Source of the DNA: Ideonella sp.
GTDB taxonomy: Bacteria; Pseudomonadota; Gammaproteobacteria; Burkholderiales; Burkholderiaceae_C
Length of the DNA: 64,000 bases
Direction: 5' to 3'
Assembly (NCBI GenBank): GCA_016721465.1
Contig: JADKIA010000027.1
Coordinates: 496,001-560,000 of the forward strand
How positions within the stretch are numbered: the stretch's first letter is position 1; the number at the start of each line of letters is the position of its first letter. This document shows positions 26,601 to 35,675 of this stretch, in pieces. The translations under genes were made by a program, and so were the position numbers. A model generated the notes under the pieces. The model saw nothing but the letters and a program-made list of their open reading frames with translations. It had not been told where the DNA came from and made no database searches.

Positions 26601-27914
26601 ATGGAATTCGGACACAAGACAATGGGCCTGTTGGCGGTGGCGGCAGCCGGCGTCGTGGTCGGCGCCTACAGCCTGGGCCAGCAAGGCGCCGCGTCGTCGT
26701 CGGCGGCGAGCGCACCGGCGGCCACTTCGCCGGCAGCATCGGCTGCGCCCTTGGACGCGGCAACGGCCGCCGCCGTGCACGCCGCGGCGATGCCGCCAGC
26801 CACGGCGGTGCATGCCACGGCCATGCCAGAAGCCGCTGGCACGGCGGCACCCGCCGCACCAGAGCAGCAAGGCAAGGTGCAGGTGGATCCCAACGCCAAG
26901 TTCGTGCACTTCCGGGTCGGCAATCGCAATGTCAAGGACATCCACACCGAGGGCAATCTGCTCTGGGTCGGCACCTCGGGCGGCGTGATCCGCTACGACA
27001 CCAAGACCGACAACTACAAGCTGTTCGACACGCGCAGCGGTCTGCTGTCCAACGGCGTGTTCCACGTCAGCCGACTCAACGGCCGCCTGGCGGTGGGCAC
27101 CTATGGCGGCGGCCTGTCGCTGCTGGACGAGAAGACCGAGCAATGGGAGACCTACAACATCCCCGATGGCTTGGGGGACGCCTTCGTCTACGACCTGCTC
27201 AGGACCGCCAACGGTGACGTGTGGATCGCCACCTGGTCGGGGGTCAACCGCATCAAGGGCGGGCAGCTGAAGGACCGCTCGAAGTGGGAGCTGCACACCG
27301 TGGAAAGCACGCAGGGTGGCCTGCCCAACGATTGGGTCTACGGGCTGGCCGAAGGCAGGAACGGCGACGTGTGGCTGGCCACCGAGGGCGGACTGGCGCG
27401 CTTCGCAGGGGGCAAGTGGGACCACTGGAACCACGCCAAGGGCCTGGGCGCGCCCTACGAGAAGGTGAAGAACGACATCAGCTTCAAGAACGACCCGTCC
27501 AAGGTGTCGAGCCACCACGCCAAACAGAAGCAGGAGATGGGACTGCAGGGCATCGACACGGCCTACAACCCCAACTACATCGTCTCGCTGGTGGTCGATC
27601 GCGATGGCATCGTCTGGGCCGGCACCTGGGGCGGTGGCCTGTCGCGTTTCGATGGCAAGACCTGGCAGCACTTCACCGTGGCCGAGGGCCTGCCCGGCAA
27701 CCACGTGTTCATGCTGCACCAGGACGCCAAGGGCACGCTTTGGATCGGCACCAACAACGGCCTGGCCCGGCGCGAGGGGAACGGCAAGTTCTCCGTGCTC
27801 ACCACCGCCGATGGCCTGTTTTCCAATGCCGTGTTCTCCATGGTCACCGCGGCCGACGGCAGCCTGTGGGTGGGCAGCTACGGCGGCGTGGCGCACCTGA
27901 CCGCCGTGCGCTGA
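26601..27914 (+). CDS. membrane-anchored Reg_prop beta-propeller protein
   Basis: The protein has 437 residues. The ATG at 26601 follows AAAGGAGG. An N-terminal hydrophobic segment (MGLLAVAAAGVVVGAYSLG) without a clear cleavage site acts as an anchor. An Ala/Pro/Ser-rich linker of about 75 residues leads to a propeller with blades such as GNLLWVGTSGGVIRYDTK, GDVWIATWSGVNRIKGG, GIVWAGTWGGGLSRFDGKTW and GTLWIGTNNGLARREGN. It shares with the upstream gene the long insert between the blades GLGAP... and TAYNPNYI / ATYNPNYV. It ends the region 2 operon. A hairpin (27944-27961) follows. Confidence 0.85.
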   Translation: MEFGHKTMGLLAVAAAGVVVGAYSLGQQGAASSSAASAPAATSPAASAAPLDAATAAAVHAAAMPPATAVHATAMPEAAGTAAPAAPEQQGKVQVDPNAKFVHFRVGNRNVKDIHTEGNLLWVGTSGGVIRYDTKTDNYKLFDTRSGLLSNGVFHVSRLNGRLAVGTYGGGLSLLDEKTEQWETYNIPDGLGDAFVYDLLRTANGDVWIATWSGVNRIKGGQLKDRSKWELHTVESTQGGLPNDWVYGLAEGRNGDVWLATEGGLARFAGGKWDHWNHAKGLGAPYEKVKNDISFKNDPSKVSSHHAKQKQEMGLQGIDTAYNPNYIVSLVVDRDGIVWAGTWGGGLSRFDGKTWQHFTVAEGLPGNHVFMLHQDAKGTLWIGTNNGLARREGNGKFSVLTTADGLFSNAVFSMVTAADGSLWVGSYGGVAHLTAVR

Positions 27915-28296
27915 AGCCATCCCTCCCGAGGCTCTTCCGATCAGGTGCCCCACTGGGCACCGGCATCGTCGTGGCCAGCGTGTCCCTGCGGGTTGCCCAG
28001 CGCGCGGCGTGCCACGTGCCATGGGGCGCGCGTTGTCTGGTGTATCGTCGGCGCCAGCGTGGTTGGCGAATCGAGGACGAGCGCGGCCCAGACCAGGGCA
28101 CGAGGCAGGGCGCACCAGGTTTGGATGGACAGGCCGCCTGGTGGGCGTTGGGTGTCCGCCCCTTGATTTGCCCAGCGTGTCGGCACAGCCAATGTCGGCA
28201 GGCCATTGATCGAGTCGCATACAGGGTGTTGATGGGTCGTCTGAAGGCACGTTGGTAGATGCCGAAGCGACGGGCGCGGGGATTCAGGAGCGAGGG
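27915..28296. other. 382-base gap with a terminator-like hairpin
   Basis: A perfect inverted repeat GGTGCCC-CACT-GGGCACC at 27944-27961 lies 30 bases after the propeller stop. It has no T tract, so termination is only possible. The rest shows no ORF on either strand with a plausible start, no sigma-54-type match and no TTCCCG palindrome. I see no convincing -35/-10 pair before the cyclase gene. Confidence 0.4.
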
Positions 28297-31200
28297 ATGC
28301 GTTGCAGGTCATGTGACCACGAGAACCGCCCCGATGCACGCCATTGCGGGGCTTGCGGCGTGATGTTGCAGCTGGTGTGCGCGGCCTGTGGCCACGGCAA
28401 CCTGCCGGACCATCGTTTCTGTGACGGCTGCGGCAACGCCCTGCAGCCTGCCGCCGCCGCGCCGGACCGATCGGGCGCAGTGGCGCGGGGCTACACGCCT
28501 TCCCACCTGGCCGAAAAGATCCTGACCACGCGCTCGGCGCTGGAGGGCGAGCGCAAACAGGTCACCGTGCTGTTCTGTGACATGGCCAACTCCACGGCCT
28601 TGGCCAGCCGCATCGGCGCCGAAGCGATGCATGGCCTGCTGAATTCGTTCTTCGAGCTGGCGGTGGCCGAGGTCCATCGACTGGAGGGCACCATCAACCA
28701 GTTTCTGGGCGATGGTTTCATGGCCTTGTTCGGCGCACCACTGGCCCATGAGGACCACGTGCGTCGCGCGTTGTTGGCCGCGCTGGGCATCCGGCAGAAG
28801 TTGCGCGATGCCGAGGCCGCCGGCAACACGGCACTGAGTGCCGTTCAAGTTCGCATGGGGGTCAATACCGGCGCGGTGGTGGTGGGCAAGATTGGCGACA
28901 ACTTGCGCATGGACTACACCGCCGTGGGGGACACCACCAACCTGGCGGCCCGCTTGCAGCAGTTGGCCGAGCCCGGCGCCATCTGCGTCAGCGAGAGTGT
29001 GAAGTCTGCCGGCCAGGCCTTCTTCGATTTTCGAGCCCTGGGCAAGCAAGCCTTGAAGGGCATCGCCGAGCCGGTGCCCGTGTACGACCTGACCAGGGCG
29101 CGTCGTCGCGACCAGCAGGAATCCGGGGCTGCTGGCGCAGGGATCGGTTCGCCCATGGTCGGGCGCGACCCCGAAGTCGCCCTGCTGCAGCGCGAGGTGG
29201 ACAGCCTGCTGCGCGGCAAGGGCGGCATCGTCGTGATCTCGGGTGAGCCCGGTGCGGGCAAATCCCGCCTGGTGGCCGAGACGCGTCGCCAGGCCATGGC
29301 CCGCCCGCTGCACTGGTTGGAGGGTCGCGCCGTGTCGTATGGACGCAGCCTGAGCTACTGGCCGTTCATCGAGATCCTCAGGAATTGCTTCGAGATCGGC
29401 GACGATGATGGCGAGGACGAGAGCTGGCGCAAACTGGAGGCCGGCATCCAGGCGCTGTTTGCCGAGCGCGGTGCCGACATGCTGCCGTACCTGGCCACCG
29501 TGCTCAAGCTGCGCCTGCCGGCCCAGTATGCCGACCGGGTGGACCATCTCGATGGCTTGGGACTGCGGCGCCAGGTCTTTCTGTGCATGCGCCAACTGTT
29601 CGAGCAACTGGCCTTGCGTCAGCCGGTGCTGTTGCTGCTCGAAGACTGGCATTGGGCCGATCAATCCTCGATCGAATTGGCCGAGCACCTCTTGCCGCTG
29701 ACCGTCAGCGGCGGCTTGCTTGCGGTCTTCGTGATCCGTCCCGATCTGGACGGGCCGGCGGCGCCGGTGCGCCGGTTTGCCGCCGATCACCGCGACGGAC
29801 GCTTTCACGAGGTCATCCTGTCGGCCTTGTCCGAAGACCACAGCGTGACCTTGATCGGCAACCTGGTGGGGGCGTTGGATCTGCCGCTGGTCTTGCGCGA
29901 TCAGATCCTGCGCAAGACCGAAGGCAATCCGTTCTTCATCGAAGAAGTGGTCCGATCGCTGGTGGCCGATGGGTACCTGGTGCGCGGGGCCGGCGAAAGC
30001 CAATGGCGGCTGAGCCGGCCGGTCGATCAGGTCAACTTGCCGGATACGGTGCAGGCCCTGATCCTGGCCCGCATCGACCGGCTCGACGAAGAGATCAAGC
30101 AGGCCTTGAAGCTGGCCTCGGTGATCGGTCGCAGCTTCTTCCTGCGCGTGCTGGGCGCCATCAGCGAAGACAGCCGCGATCTGCCCGCCGATCTGTCGTT
30201 GCTCGAGCAGGCCGAGTTGATCCGCCAATGCCAGCAGCAGCCCGAGGTCGAATACATCTTCAAGCACGCACTGGTGCAGGAGGCGGCCTACGGCAGCATC
30301 CTGGTCGAGCGCCGGCGTGGCATCCACCGCCTGGTGGCCGAGGCCATCGAGGCGCTGTTCGCCGATCGCCTGGACGAGGTGACCAGCCTGCTGGCCTACC
30401 ACTACACCTGCGCCGAGGATTGGGAGAAGGCGCAGGAATACCTCTTCAAGGCGGGTGACCAGGCCGGCCGCATGGCCGCCGACAGCGAGGCGCTGGACCA
30501 CTTCCGCAAGGCCGAGGCGGCCTATCTGAAGGCCTTCGGCGACAAGCTGAGCCCGCTGCAGCGAACGGCGCTGGCACGCAAGATCGGCGCTGCGCTGTAT
30601 GCCACCGGGCACTACGAACAGGCGCTGGAGCAGTTTCGCCGTGCCCTGTCCTACGTGGGACTGCAGTACCCCACCACCAAAGGCGGGGTCCGCCGCGCGT
30701 CGCTCATGTACCTGGGCCGGCACTTCTTTCGCAGCCTGCGCCGGCGATTGGGCTTGCCGGCGGCGCGCGACATGGACACCGCCACGGCCCGGGAAGTCTC
30801 GTCGATCTGCTACCTCATGTCGTGGATGGACTACCTGATCAACCGCGAACGCATGTTGCTCGACAGCCTGCTCGAGCTGCATGTGGGCGAGCGCAGCGAC
30901 TATGCGCTGGCCGAGGCCCGAGGCCTGAGCAGCGTGGGCTTCGGCTTCATGACGCTCAATCTGCGCGGTATTTCGCGTCGCTATCACCGGTGGGCCAACG
31001 CCGTTGCGCAGCGCGCCGATACCCTGCCGGCCCTGGCCTTTGCGTGGCACACCTCGGGCTTCCTCGACTTCTACGAAGGCCACTGGGCGCAAGCCGACAC
31101 CTTGTTCAGCAAGGCCGCTGTCGCCTACCGCGACACCGGCGACATCCATGGCTGGGGCGGCGCCGTGGTCATGCAGACCTTTGTGGTTTACTTTCGCGGC

Positions 31201-32046
31201 GACCTCGCGACGACGACCGCGCTGACGGGCGAAATGGTGCGCGCCGGGTTGGATGCGGCGGACCCTCAGGTGGCTTGTTGGGGCTATCAGAACCTCGCCT
31301 ATTCGATGCTGGTCTGCGGCCCGCTGGACGAAGCGGAGACCACCCTGGACAAGGGCTTGGCGTTGGCGCGGAAGATCCCGTCGTGGCAGAACATGGTCTA
31401 CCTGCTGGCCCTGCGCGGCAAGTGCCATGTGCTTCAAGGCGAGCTGGACGAGGCCGGTGTCTTGCTGGACGAGGCCTTGCAGATCCTGAAGACCGAGAAC
31501 TTGAATTCGGCCTTCGACCAGGCCGAGGCGCTCACCGCGGTGGCCACGCTCGGCCTGGCCCGCGCGCTGAGGCTGCAAGGACCGGCGCGCAACGCGGCCA
31601 GCGCGGCTGCGGCGCAGGCTTGCCGCAAGGCCGTGACCACGGCGCGTCGGATGCCGGCCTGGTTGCCCGAGGCACTGCGCTTGCAAGGCACGTCGGATTG
31701 GCTGCGCGGTGACGCCACCGCTGCCCAGGCGCATTGGCGCGAAAGCCTGGCGGTGGCCAAGCAGTCGTCGTTTCCGATCGAGCATGCCCGGACCTTGGCC
31801 GAAATGGGTCGGCGCACGGGTGACGTCGACGCACTCGGACAGGCCATTGCCGTGTTTCGGCACAGTGGCGCGAAGGTCTTGCTGGCGATGACCCTGCACG
31901 AGCGGGCCCGACTGCTTGCGGGCTCGTCGCCCGACGCGACCGAGGTCGGGCGCAGCCATGACGAGGCACTGCTGGCGCTCGACGAGGTTCGCGCCCGCTT
32001 CGAGGCCGGCGTGGCCCGCGAGGGCCATGCCCGCCTGTTGCAGTGA
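28297..32046 (+). CDS. class III adenylate/guanylate cyclase with AAA ATPase and TPR domains
   Basis: The protein has 1249 residues. The ATG at 28297 is 6 bases after AGGAG. A TTG at 28252 is less likely. A double zinc ribbon (CRSC...CGAC and CAAC...CDGC) fills residues 3-46. The cyclase domain spans about 85-265 with metal-binding Asp95 (LFCDMANST) and Asp139 (FLGDG), and Asn215/Arg219 (TNLAARL) for transition-state binding. An ATPase domain follows with Walker A GEPGAGKS (about 316-323) and LLLLEDWHWADQSS, as in MalT/STAND-like proteins. The last 500 residues are TPR-like. It is cytoplasmic and has no membrane helix. It probably makes cAMP under protein-protein control. A cNMP-binding membrane protein is encoded at 38945. 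Confidence 0.9.
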   Translation: MRCRSCDHENRPDARHCGACGVMLQLVCAACGHGNLPDHRFCDGCGNALQPAAAAPDRSGAVARGYTPSHLAEKILTTRSALEGERKQVTVLFCDMANSTALASRIGAEAMHGLLNSFFELAVAEVHRLEGTINQFLGDGFMALFGAPLAHEDHVRRALLAALGIRQKLRDAEAAGNTALSAVQVRMGVNTGAVVVGKIGDNLRMDYTAVGDTTNLAARLQQLAEPGAICVSESVKSAGQAFFDFRALGKQALKGIAEPVPVYDLTRARRRDQQESGAAGAGIGSPMVGRDPEVALLQREVDSLLRGKGGIVVISGEPGAGKSRLVAETRRQAMARPLHWLEGRAVSYGRSLSYWPFIEILRNCFEIGDDDGEDESWRKLEAGIQALFAERGADMLPYLATVLKLRLPAQYADRVDHLDGLGLRRQVFLCMRQLFEQLALRQPVLLLLEDWHWADQSSIELAEHLLPLTVSGGLLAVFVIRPDLDGPAAPVRRFAADHRDGRFHEVILSALSEDHSVTLIGNLVGALDLPLVLRDQILRKTEGNPFFIEEVVRSLVADGYLVRGAGESQWRLSRPVDQVNLPDTVQALILARIDRLDEEIKQALKLASVIGRSFFLRVLGAISEDSRDLPADLSLLEQAELIRQCQQQPEVEYIFKHALVQEAAYGSILVERRRGIHRLVAEAIEALFADRLDEVTSLLAYHYTCAEDWEKAQEYLFKAGDQAGRMAADSEALDHFRKAEAAYLKAFGDKLSPLQRTALARKIGAALYATGHYEQALEQFRRALSYVGLQYPTTKGGVRRASLMYLGRHFFRSLRRRLGLPAARDMDTATAREVSSICYLMSWMDYLINRERMLLDSLLELHVGERSDYALAEARGLSSVGFGFMTLNLRGISRRYHRWANAVAQRADTLPALAFAWHTSGFLDFYEGHWAQADTLFSKAAVAYRDTGDIHGWGGAVVMQTFVVYFRGDLATTTALTGEMVRAGLDAADPQVACWGYQNLAYSMLVCGPLDEAETTLDKGLALARKIPSWQNMVYLLALRGKCHVLQGELDEAGVLLDEALQILKTENLNSAFDQAEALTAVATLGLARALRLQGPARNAASAAAAQACRKAVTTARRMPAWLPEALRLQGTSDWLRGDATAAQAHWRESLAVAKQSSFPIEHARTLAEMGRRTGDVDALGQAIAVFRHSGAKVLLAMTLHERARLLAGSSPDATEVGRSHDEALLALDEVRARFEAGVAREGHARLLQ

Positions 32047-32111
32047 TCCTGTCGAATCCCATCCCCAAGCCGTTCAATTCGCGCCCAGCGCCAACAACCG
32101 AGGCAGCACCC

Positions 32112-33122
32112 ATGGCAACACCAGCATTGGCGCAAGAGACGATTCCACCGGGCGAAGCCGCCAGCATCGAGGCACTGCTGGCCGTGTTCAAGAACGAGTC
32201 GATCAAGAACAACCCGACAGGAACGATGCACCGCGGTGCACATGCCAAGTTGCACGGACTGGTCAAGGCGGAGTTCGTGGTGCCCGACAACCTGGCACCC
32301 GAGCTGCGCGTGGGCATCTTCAGCCAGCCCAAGACCTACCAGGCCTGGGTGCGGTTTTCCAACGGCGATGGCACGCACAAGCCCGACTACGCCAAGGATG
32401 CGCGCGGCATGGCCATCAAGGTCATGGGGGTGCCTGGCGACAAGCTGCTGAGCGCCGAGCGGGCCGAGCAGACGCAGGACTTCATCCTGATGAGCACACC
32501 GGCCTTCGTCAGCAAGGGCGCGCAGGACGTCGTCGAATTGGCGCAGGCCTTGTTCGGCAGTGTGTTCGCCAAGCTGTGGCACCTGCTGACCCATTGGCGC
32601 ACGCTGTGGCTGCTGCTCAAGTTGTTTCGCCGGTTCGCCAACCCACTGCAGATTCGCTACTTCAGCTGCACGCCGTATCTGTTCGGCACCCGCGCGGTCA
32701 AGTACGCCGCCACGCCGCTGGTGGACGTGCCCGACACCATTCCACGGGATCGGGCCGACGACTATCTGCGCGCCGCGCTGGTCGCGCAGTTGAAGGCGGG
32801 CGAGGCGCAGTTCGACTTCTGCGTGCAATTCCAGACCGACGCGCGGGCCATGCCGATCGAAGACCCGCGCTGCGAATGGTCCGAGTCGGTTTCACCGTTT
32901 CGCAAAGTGGCCACGCTTCGCATCCTTCGGCAAGACTGCGACAGCGCGCAGCAACGGGCGTTCGCCGAGAACCTGTCGTTCACGCCCTGGCATGCGCTGC
33001 CCGAGCACCGGCCACTGGGTGGCATCAACCGGGCCCGCAAGGTGGTCTACGAAGCGATGTCCACCTTCCGGCACGGGCGCAACCAGGCGCCGCGACAGGA
33101 GCCGACGGGCTGGGCGATCTGA
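32112..33122 (+). CDS. catalase-family heme protein
   Basis: The protein has 336 residues from the ATG at 32112. A GTG at 32043 would overlap the cyclase stop and add 23 residues. The catalase fold signature is recognisable: GTMHRGAHAKLHGLVKAEF, WVRFSNGDGTHKPDYAKDARGMAIKVMG and FILMSTPAF. It is shorter than true catalases (about 480 residues) and belongs to the small catalase-like group that includes allene oxide synthases and related hydroperoxide-converting enzymes. Beside an alpha-dioxygenase-like peroxidase and a lipoxygenase-like protein, turnover of fatty acid hydroperoxides is a better guess than H2O2 removal. No signal peptide is seen. Confidence 0.82.
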   Translation: MATPALAQETIPPGEAASIEALLAVFKNESIKNNPTGTMHRGAHAKLHGLVKAEFVVPDNLAPELRVGIFSQPKTYQAWVRFSNGDGTHKPDYAKDARGMAIKVMGVPGDKLLSAERAEQTQDFILMSTPAFVSKGAQDVVELAQALFGSVFAKLWHLLTHWRTLWLLLKLFRRFANPLQIRYFSCTPYLFGTRAVKYAATPLVDVPDTIPRDRADDYLRAALVAQLKAGEAQFDFCVQFQTDARAMPIEDPRCEWSESVSPFRKVATLRILRQDCDSAQQRAFAENLSFTPWHALPEHRPLGGINRARKVVYEAMSTFRHGRNQAPRQEPTGWAI

Positions 33123-33282
33123 CCAGCCTCCGGGCCCGACGCTGCAGCGTGGAACCGAGCTCGCGTGCGCTGGCAAGGCGGTTCTGCGGGTGATTTTGCG
33201 AGTAGGCAAGAGCTGTTTCCAGAGGTAAGGTCCGCACCTTCAAAACGGGCTGACCGACGAACCCATCGCAAAGACCCACGCC

Positions 33283-35673
33283 ATGCAGACCTCTGTCCCC
33301 AACCCCGCCTGCGATCAGGCTCGGCAAGCGCTCGAGCAGTGCAACGCCGCGGCCGCGATTGCGCTGCTCGAGCCCGCCTTGGCGGCCGAGCCTTCGGCCC
33401 AGGTGCATGCCTTGCTGGGCGCAGCGCACTATCAGGCTGAGCAGTACGAGCCGGCGGCGCAGCACTACGCCCAGGCGCTGGCGTTGCAGCCCGGCCAGTC
33501 CGACTGGCTGCACATGCAGGCCCTGGCCCGGGCCAACGCAACGGCCGCGGTGCACCAGCACGTGCCCGACCTGCACTACTTCGACCGCGAGACCTTGCTC
33601 GCCGCACCGGCCCGCTCGGCCCTGCCGGTGCCGTTGCCGTCGCCACCGGCCCCCAATCTGCTGCAACGCATCCGCATCTTGCTGGGCAATGCCCTGGGTG
33701 AGGCCTCGTCGTCGCTGATGCACCACGTCACCCATGCGTTTGTCCGCATCGCGGGTTACCGGGATGCGGTGTGGACCAACTGGTACCGGCGCGGGGTGTC
33801 GCTGGGCATCCTCACGCTGGCCTACATGCGCGACCAGCTGAATGCGCGCAACCTCGTGTCCAGCTACCCGAGCGGCGCACTGACCGGGTTTCAGGCCGGG
33901 GGCTTGACCCCGCCCCCTGGGGTGACCCACTTCCGCACCGCCGATGGCAGCTGGAACAACCTGGCCGACCCGAAGGAGGGCGCCGCCGGCACGCGCTTTT
34001 TGCGCAATGTCCAGCCCGATGTGATGCGGGCGGAGGTGGGCGCGCGCCTGCTCACACCCAACCCGCGCGTCATCAGCCGCAGCCTGTTGGGCCGCCCCAA
34101 CGATCCGAAGACCGGCCGGCCGGTGATGAAGGAGGTGCCGTTCCTCAACCTGCTGGCGGCGTCGTGGATCCAGTTCATGAACGGCGACTGGATCAACCAC
34201 GGCGACATCCATTTCACCGATGTGATCGAAGTGCCCTTGCCGGAGGACGACCCGGCCCGCACCCGCTACTGGCAGACCAAGATGTTCATCGGCCGCACCC
34301 AGGCCGATCCGACCCGTCTGCCCCACGGCGAGAACGCGCCCACCAGCTCGATCAACGAGGTCACGCACTGGTGGGATGGCTCGCAGATCTACGGCAGCGA
34401 CCAGGCGACGCAGGACCGTTTGCGCAGCGGCGTGGATGGCAAGTTGCGGCTGACCGCAGACCACCGGCTGCCGCTCGATCGCAAGGGCGTCGAGCAGACC
34501 GGTTTCACACGCAACTGGTGGCTTGGCATGTCCTTGCTGCACACGCTGTTTGCGCGCGAGCACAACGCCATCTGCGACGAGCTCAAGGCCCACTACCCGG
34601 CGTGGGACGACAACCGGCTGTTCAACGTGGCTCGGCTGGTCAACGCGGCCGTCATGGCCAAGATCCACACCGTCGAGTGGACGCCGGCCATCTTGCCCAA
34701 TGCCACCCTCAACATCGGCATCAATGGCAATTGGTATGGCGTGCTGACCAACCTGCTGCGCAAGCCCGCCGATCGCAAGACCGTGGCCGACATCAACGTG
34801 CGCGATCCGGTCTTGGGCGGCGTGGTCGGCAATCCGATCCAGAGGCACAACGTGGCCTTCGGCCTGTCGGAAGAGTTTGCCGAGATCTACCGCCTGCACT
34901 CGCTGCTGCCGGAGACGCTCAAGCTGCAAGGCCAGCTGGGCGCGGGTGCAGTGGACGAGCTGCCGTTCAGCGCGACCCGCCAATCCGGCGCGGCCAAGGT
35001 CACGGGCCGCTATGCGATGGCCGACCTGCTGCACTCGTTCGGCAACCAGCATCCGGGCCAGCTGGTGCTGCACAACTACCCGCGCTTCATGCAGGAGTTG
35101 AGCATTCCGGGCAACCCTTTCTTCGACATGGGCACGGTCGACATCCTGCGCGCACGCGAGCGCGGGGTGCCGCGCTACAACGAGTTTCGCCGACAGCTCT
35201 ACCTGGCGCCGATCCGCAGCTTCGAGGACCTGACGGACGATGCCGAAGTGGTGAGTCAGCTGCGGGCGGTCTATGGCGACCAGCCCGATGCGGTGGAAGA
35301 CCTCGACCTGCTGGTGGGTACCTTGTCCGAAGGCCATCGGCCCACCAACTTCGGCTTCGGCGAGACCATGTTCCAGATCTTCCTGCTCAATGCCACCCGA
35401 CGCCTGCAGGCCGATCGCTTCTTCACCGATTGCTACACCGAAGAGTTCTACACCGAGCCGGGCCTGCGGTGGGTCGACCGGACCGACTTCAAGACCGTGC
35501 TGCTGCGCCACCACCCCGAGCTGGCCGCCACCGGGCTGGCCAACATCCGCAACGCCTTCGAGCCCTGGGACATCGAGGCCCAACTCGATCCGGCGCGACA
35601 CCCCCTGCGCGCCTGCGATGGCGAGATCAAGAACGACCCGTGGCGTGGCGATGCCCACCGCCGGCAAGGCTGA
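33283..35673 (+). CDS. animal-type heme peroxidase, alpha-dioxygenase/cyclooxygenase-like
   Basis: The protein has 796 residues. The start is at the ATG at 33283. Residues 10-85 form two TPR-like repeats (AQVHALLGAAHYQAEQYEPA). From about 220 it follows the fatty acid alpha-dioxygenase/prostaglandin synthase family: WIQFMNGDWINHGD with distal His306, REHNAICDELKAHYPAWDD, KIHTVEWTPAIL and EIYRLHSLLPE with Tyr536 and proximal His539 (the YxxH of cyclooxygenases). It should oxygenate a fatty acid through a tyrosyl radical. No signal peptide is seen. It is three bases upstream of a lipoxygenase-like gene, probably the same operon. The TPR head is unusual for the family. Confidence 0.87.
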   Translation: MQTSVPNPACDQARQALEQCNAAAAIALLEPALAAEPSAQVHALLGAAHYQAEQYEPAAQHYAQALALQPGQSDWLHMQALARANATAAVHQHVPDLHYFDRETLLAAPARSALPVPLPSPPAPNLLQRIRILLGNALGEASSSLMHHVTHAFVRIAGYRDAVWTNWYRRGVSLGILTLAYMRDQLNARNLVSSYPSGALTGFQAGGLTPPPGVTHFRTADGSWNNLADPKEGAAGTRFLRNVQPDVMRAEVGARLLTPNPRVISRSLLGRPNDPKTGRPVMKEVPFLNLLAASWIQFMNGDWINHGDIHFTDVIEVPLPEDDPARTRYWQTKMFIGRTQADPTRLPHGENAPTSSINEVTHWWDGSQIYGSDQATQDRLRSGVDGKLRLTADHRLPLDRKGVEQTGFTRNWWLGMSLLHTLFAREHNAICDELKAHYPAWDDNRLFNVARLVNAAVMAKIHTVEWTPAILPNATLNIGINGNWYGVLTNLLRKPADRKTVADINVRDPVLGGVVGNPIQRHNVAFGLSEEFAEIYRLHSLLPETLKLQGQLGAGAVDELPFSATRQSGAAKVTGRYAMADLLHSFGNQHPGQLVLHNYPRFMQELSIPGNPFFDMGTVDILRARERGVPRYNEFRRQLYLAPIRSFEDLTDDAEVVSQLRAVYGDQPDAVEDLDLLVGTLSEGHRPTNFGFGETMFQIFLLNATRRLQADRFFTDCYTEEFYTEPGLRWVDRTDFKTVLLRHHPELAATGLANIRNAFEPWDIEAQLDPARHPLRACDGEIKNDPWRGDAHRRQG

Positions 35674-35675
35674 TC

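Noticed and set aside
28297..28440. Cys pairs in the cyclase N-terminus as possible heme sites
   Set aside because: CxxC pairs spaced as two zinc ribbons, with no CXXCH and no signal peptide.
28309..32028. 1239-codon open frame on the minus strand
   Set aside because: It lies fully opposite the cyclase/ATPase gene, whose domains and catalytic residues are clear. High GC leaves the opposite frame open. No family motif is visible in it.
33025..35667. 880-codon open frame on the minus strand
   Set aside because: It is opposite the heme peroxidase gene with conserved His and Tyr motifs. The composition is that of a shadow frame.
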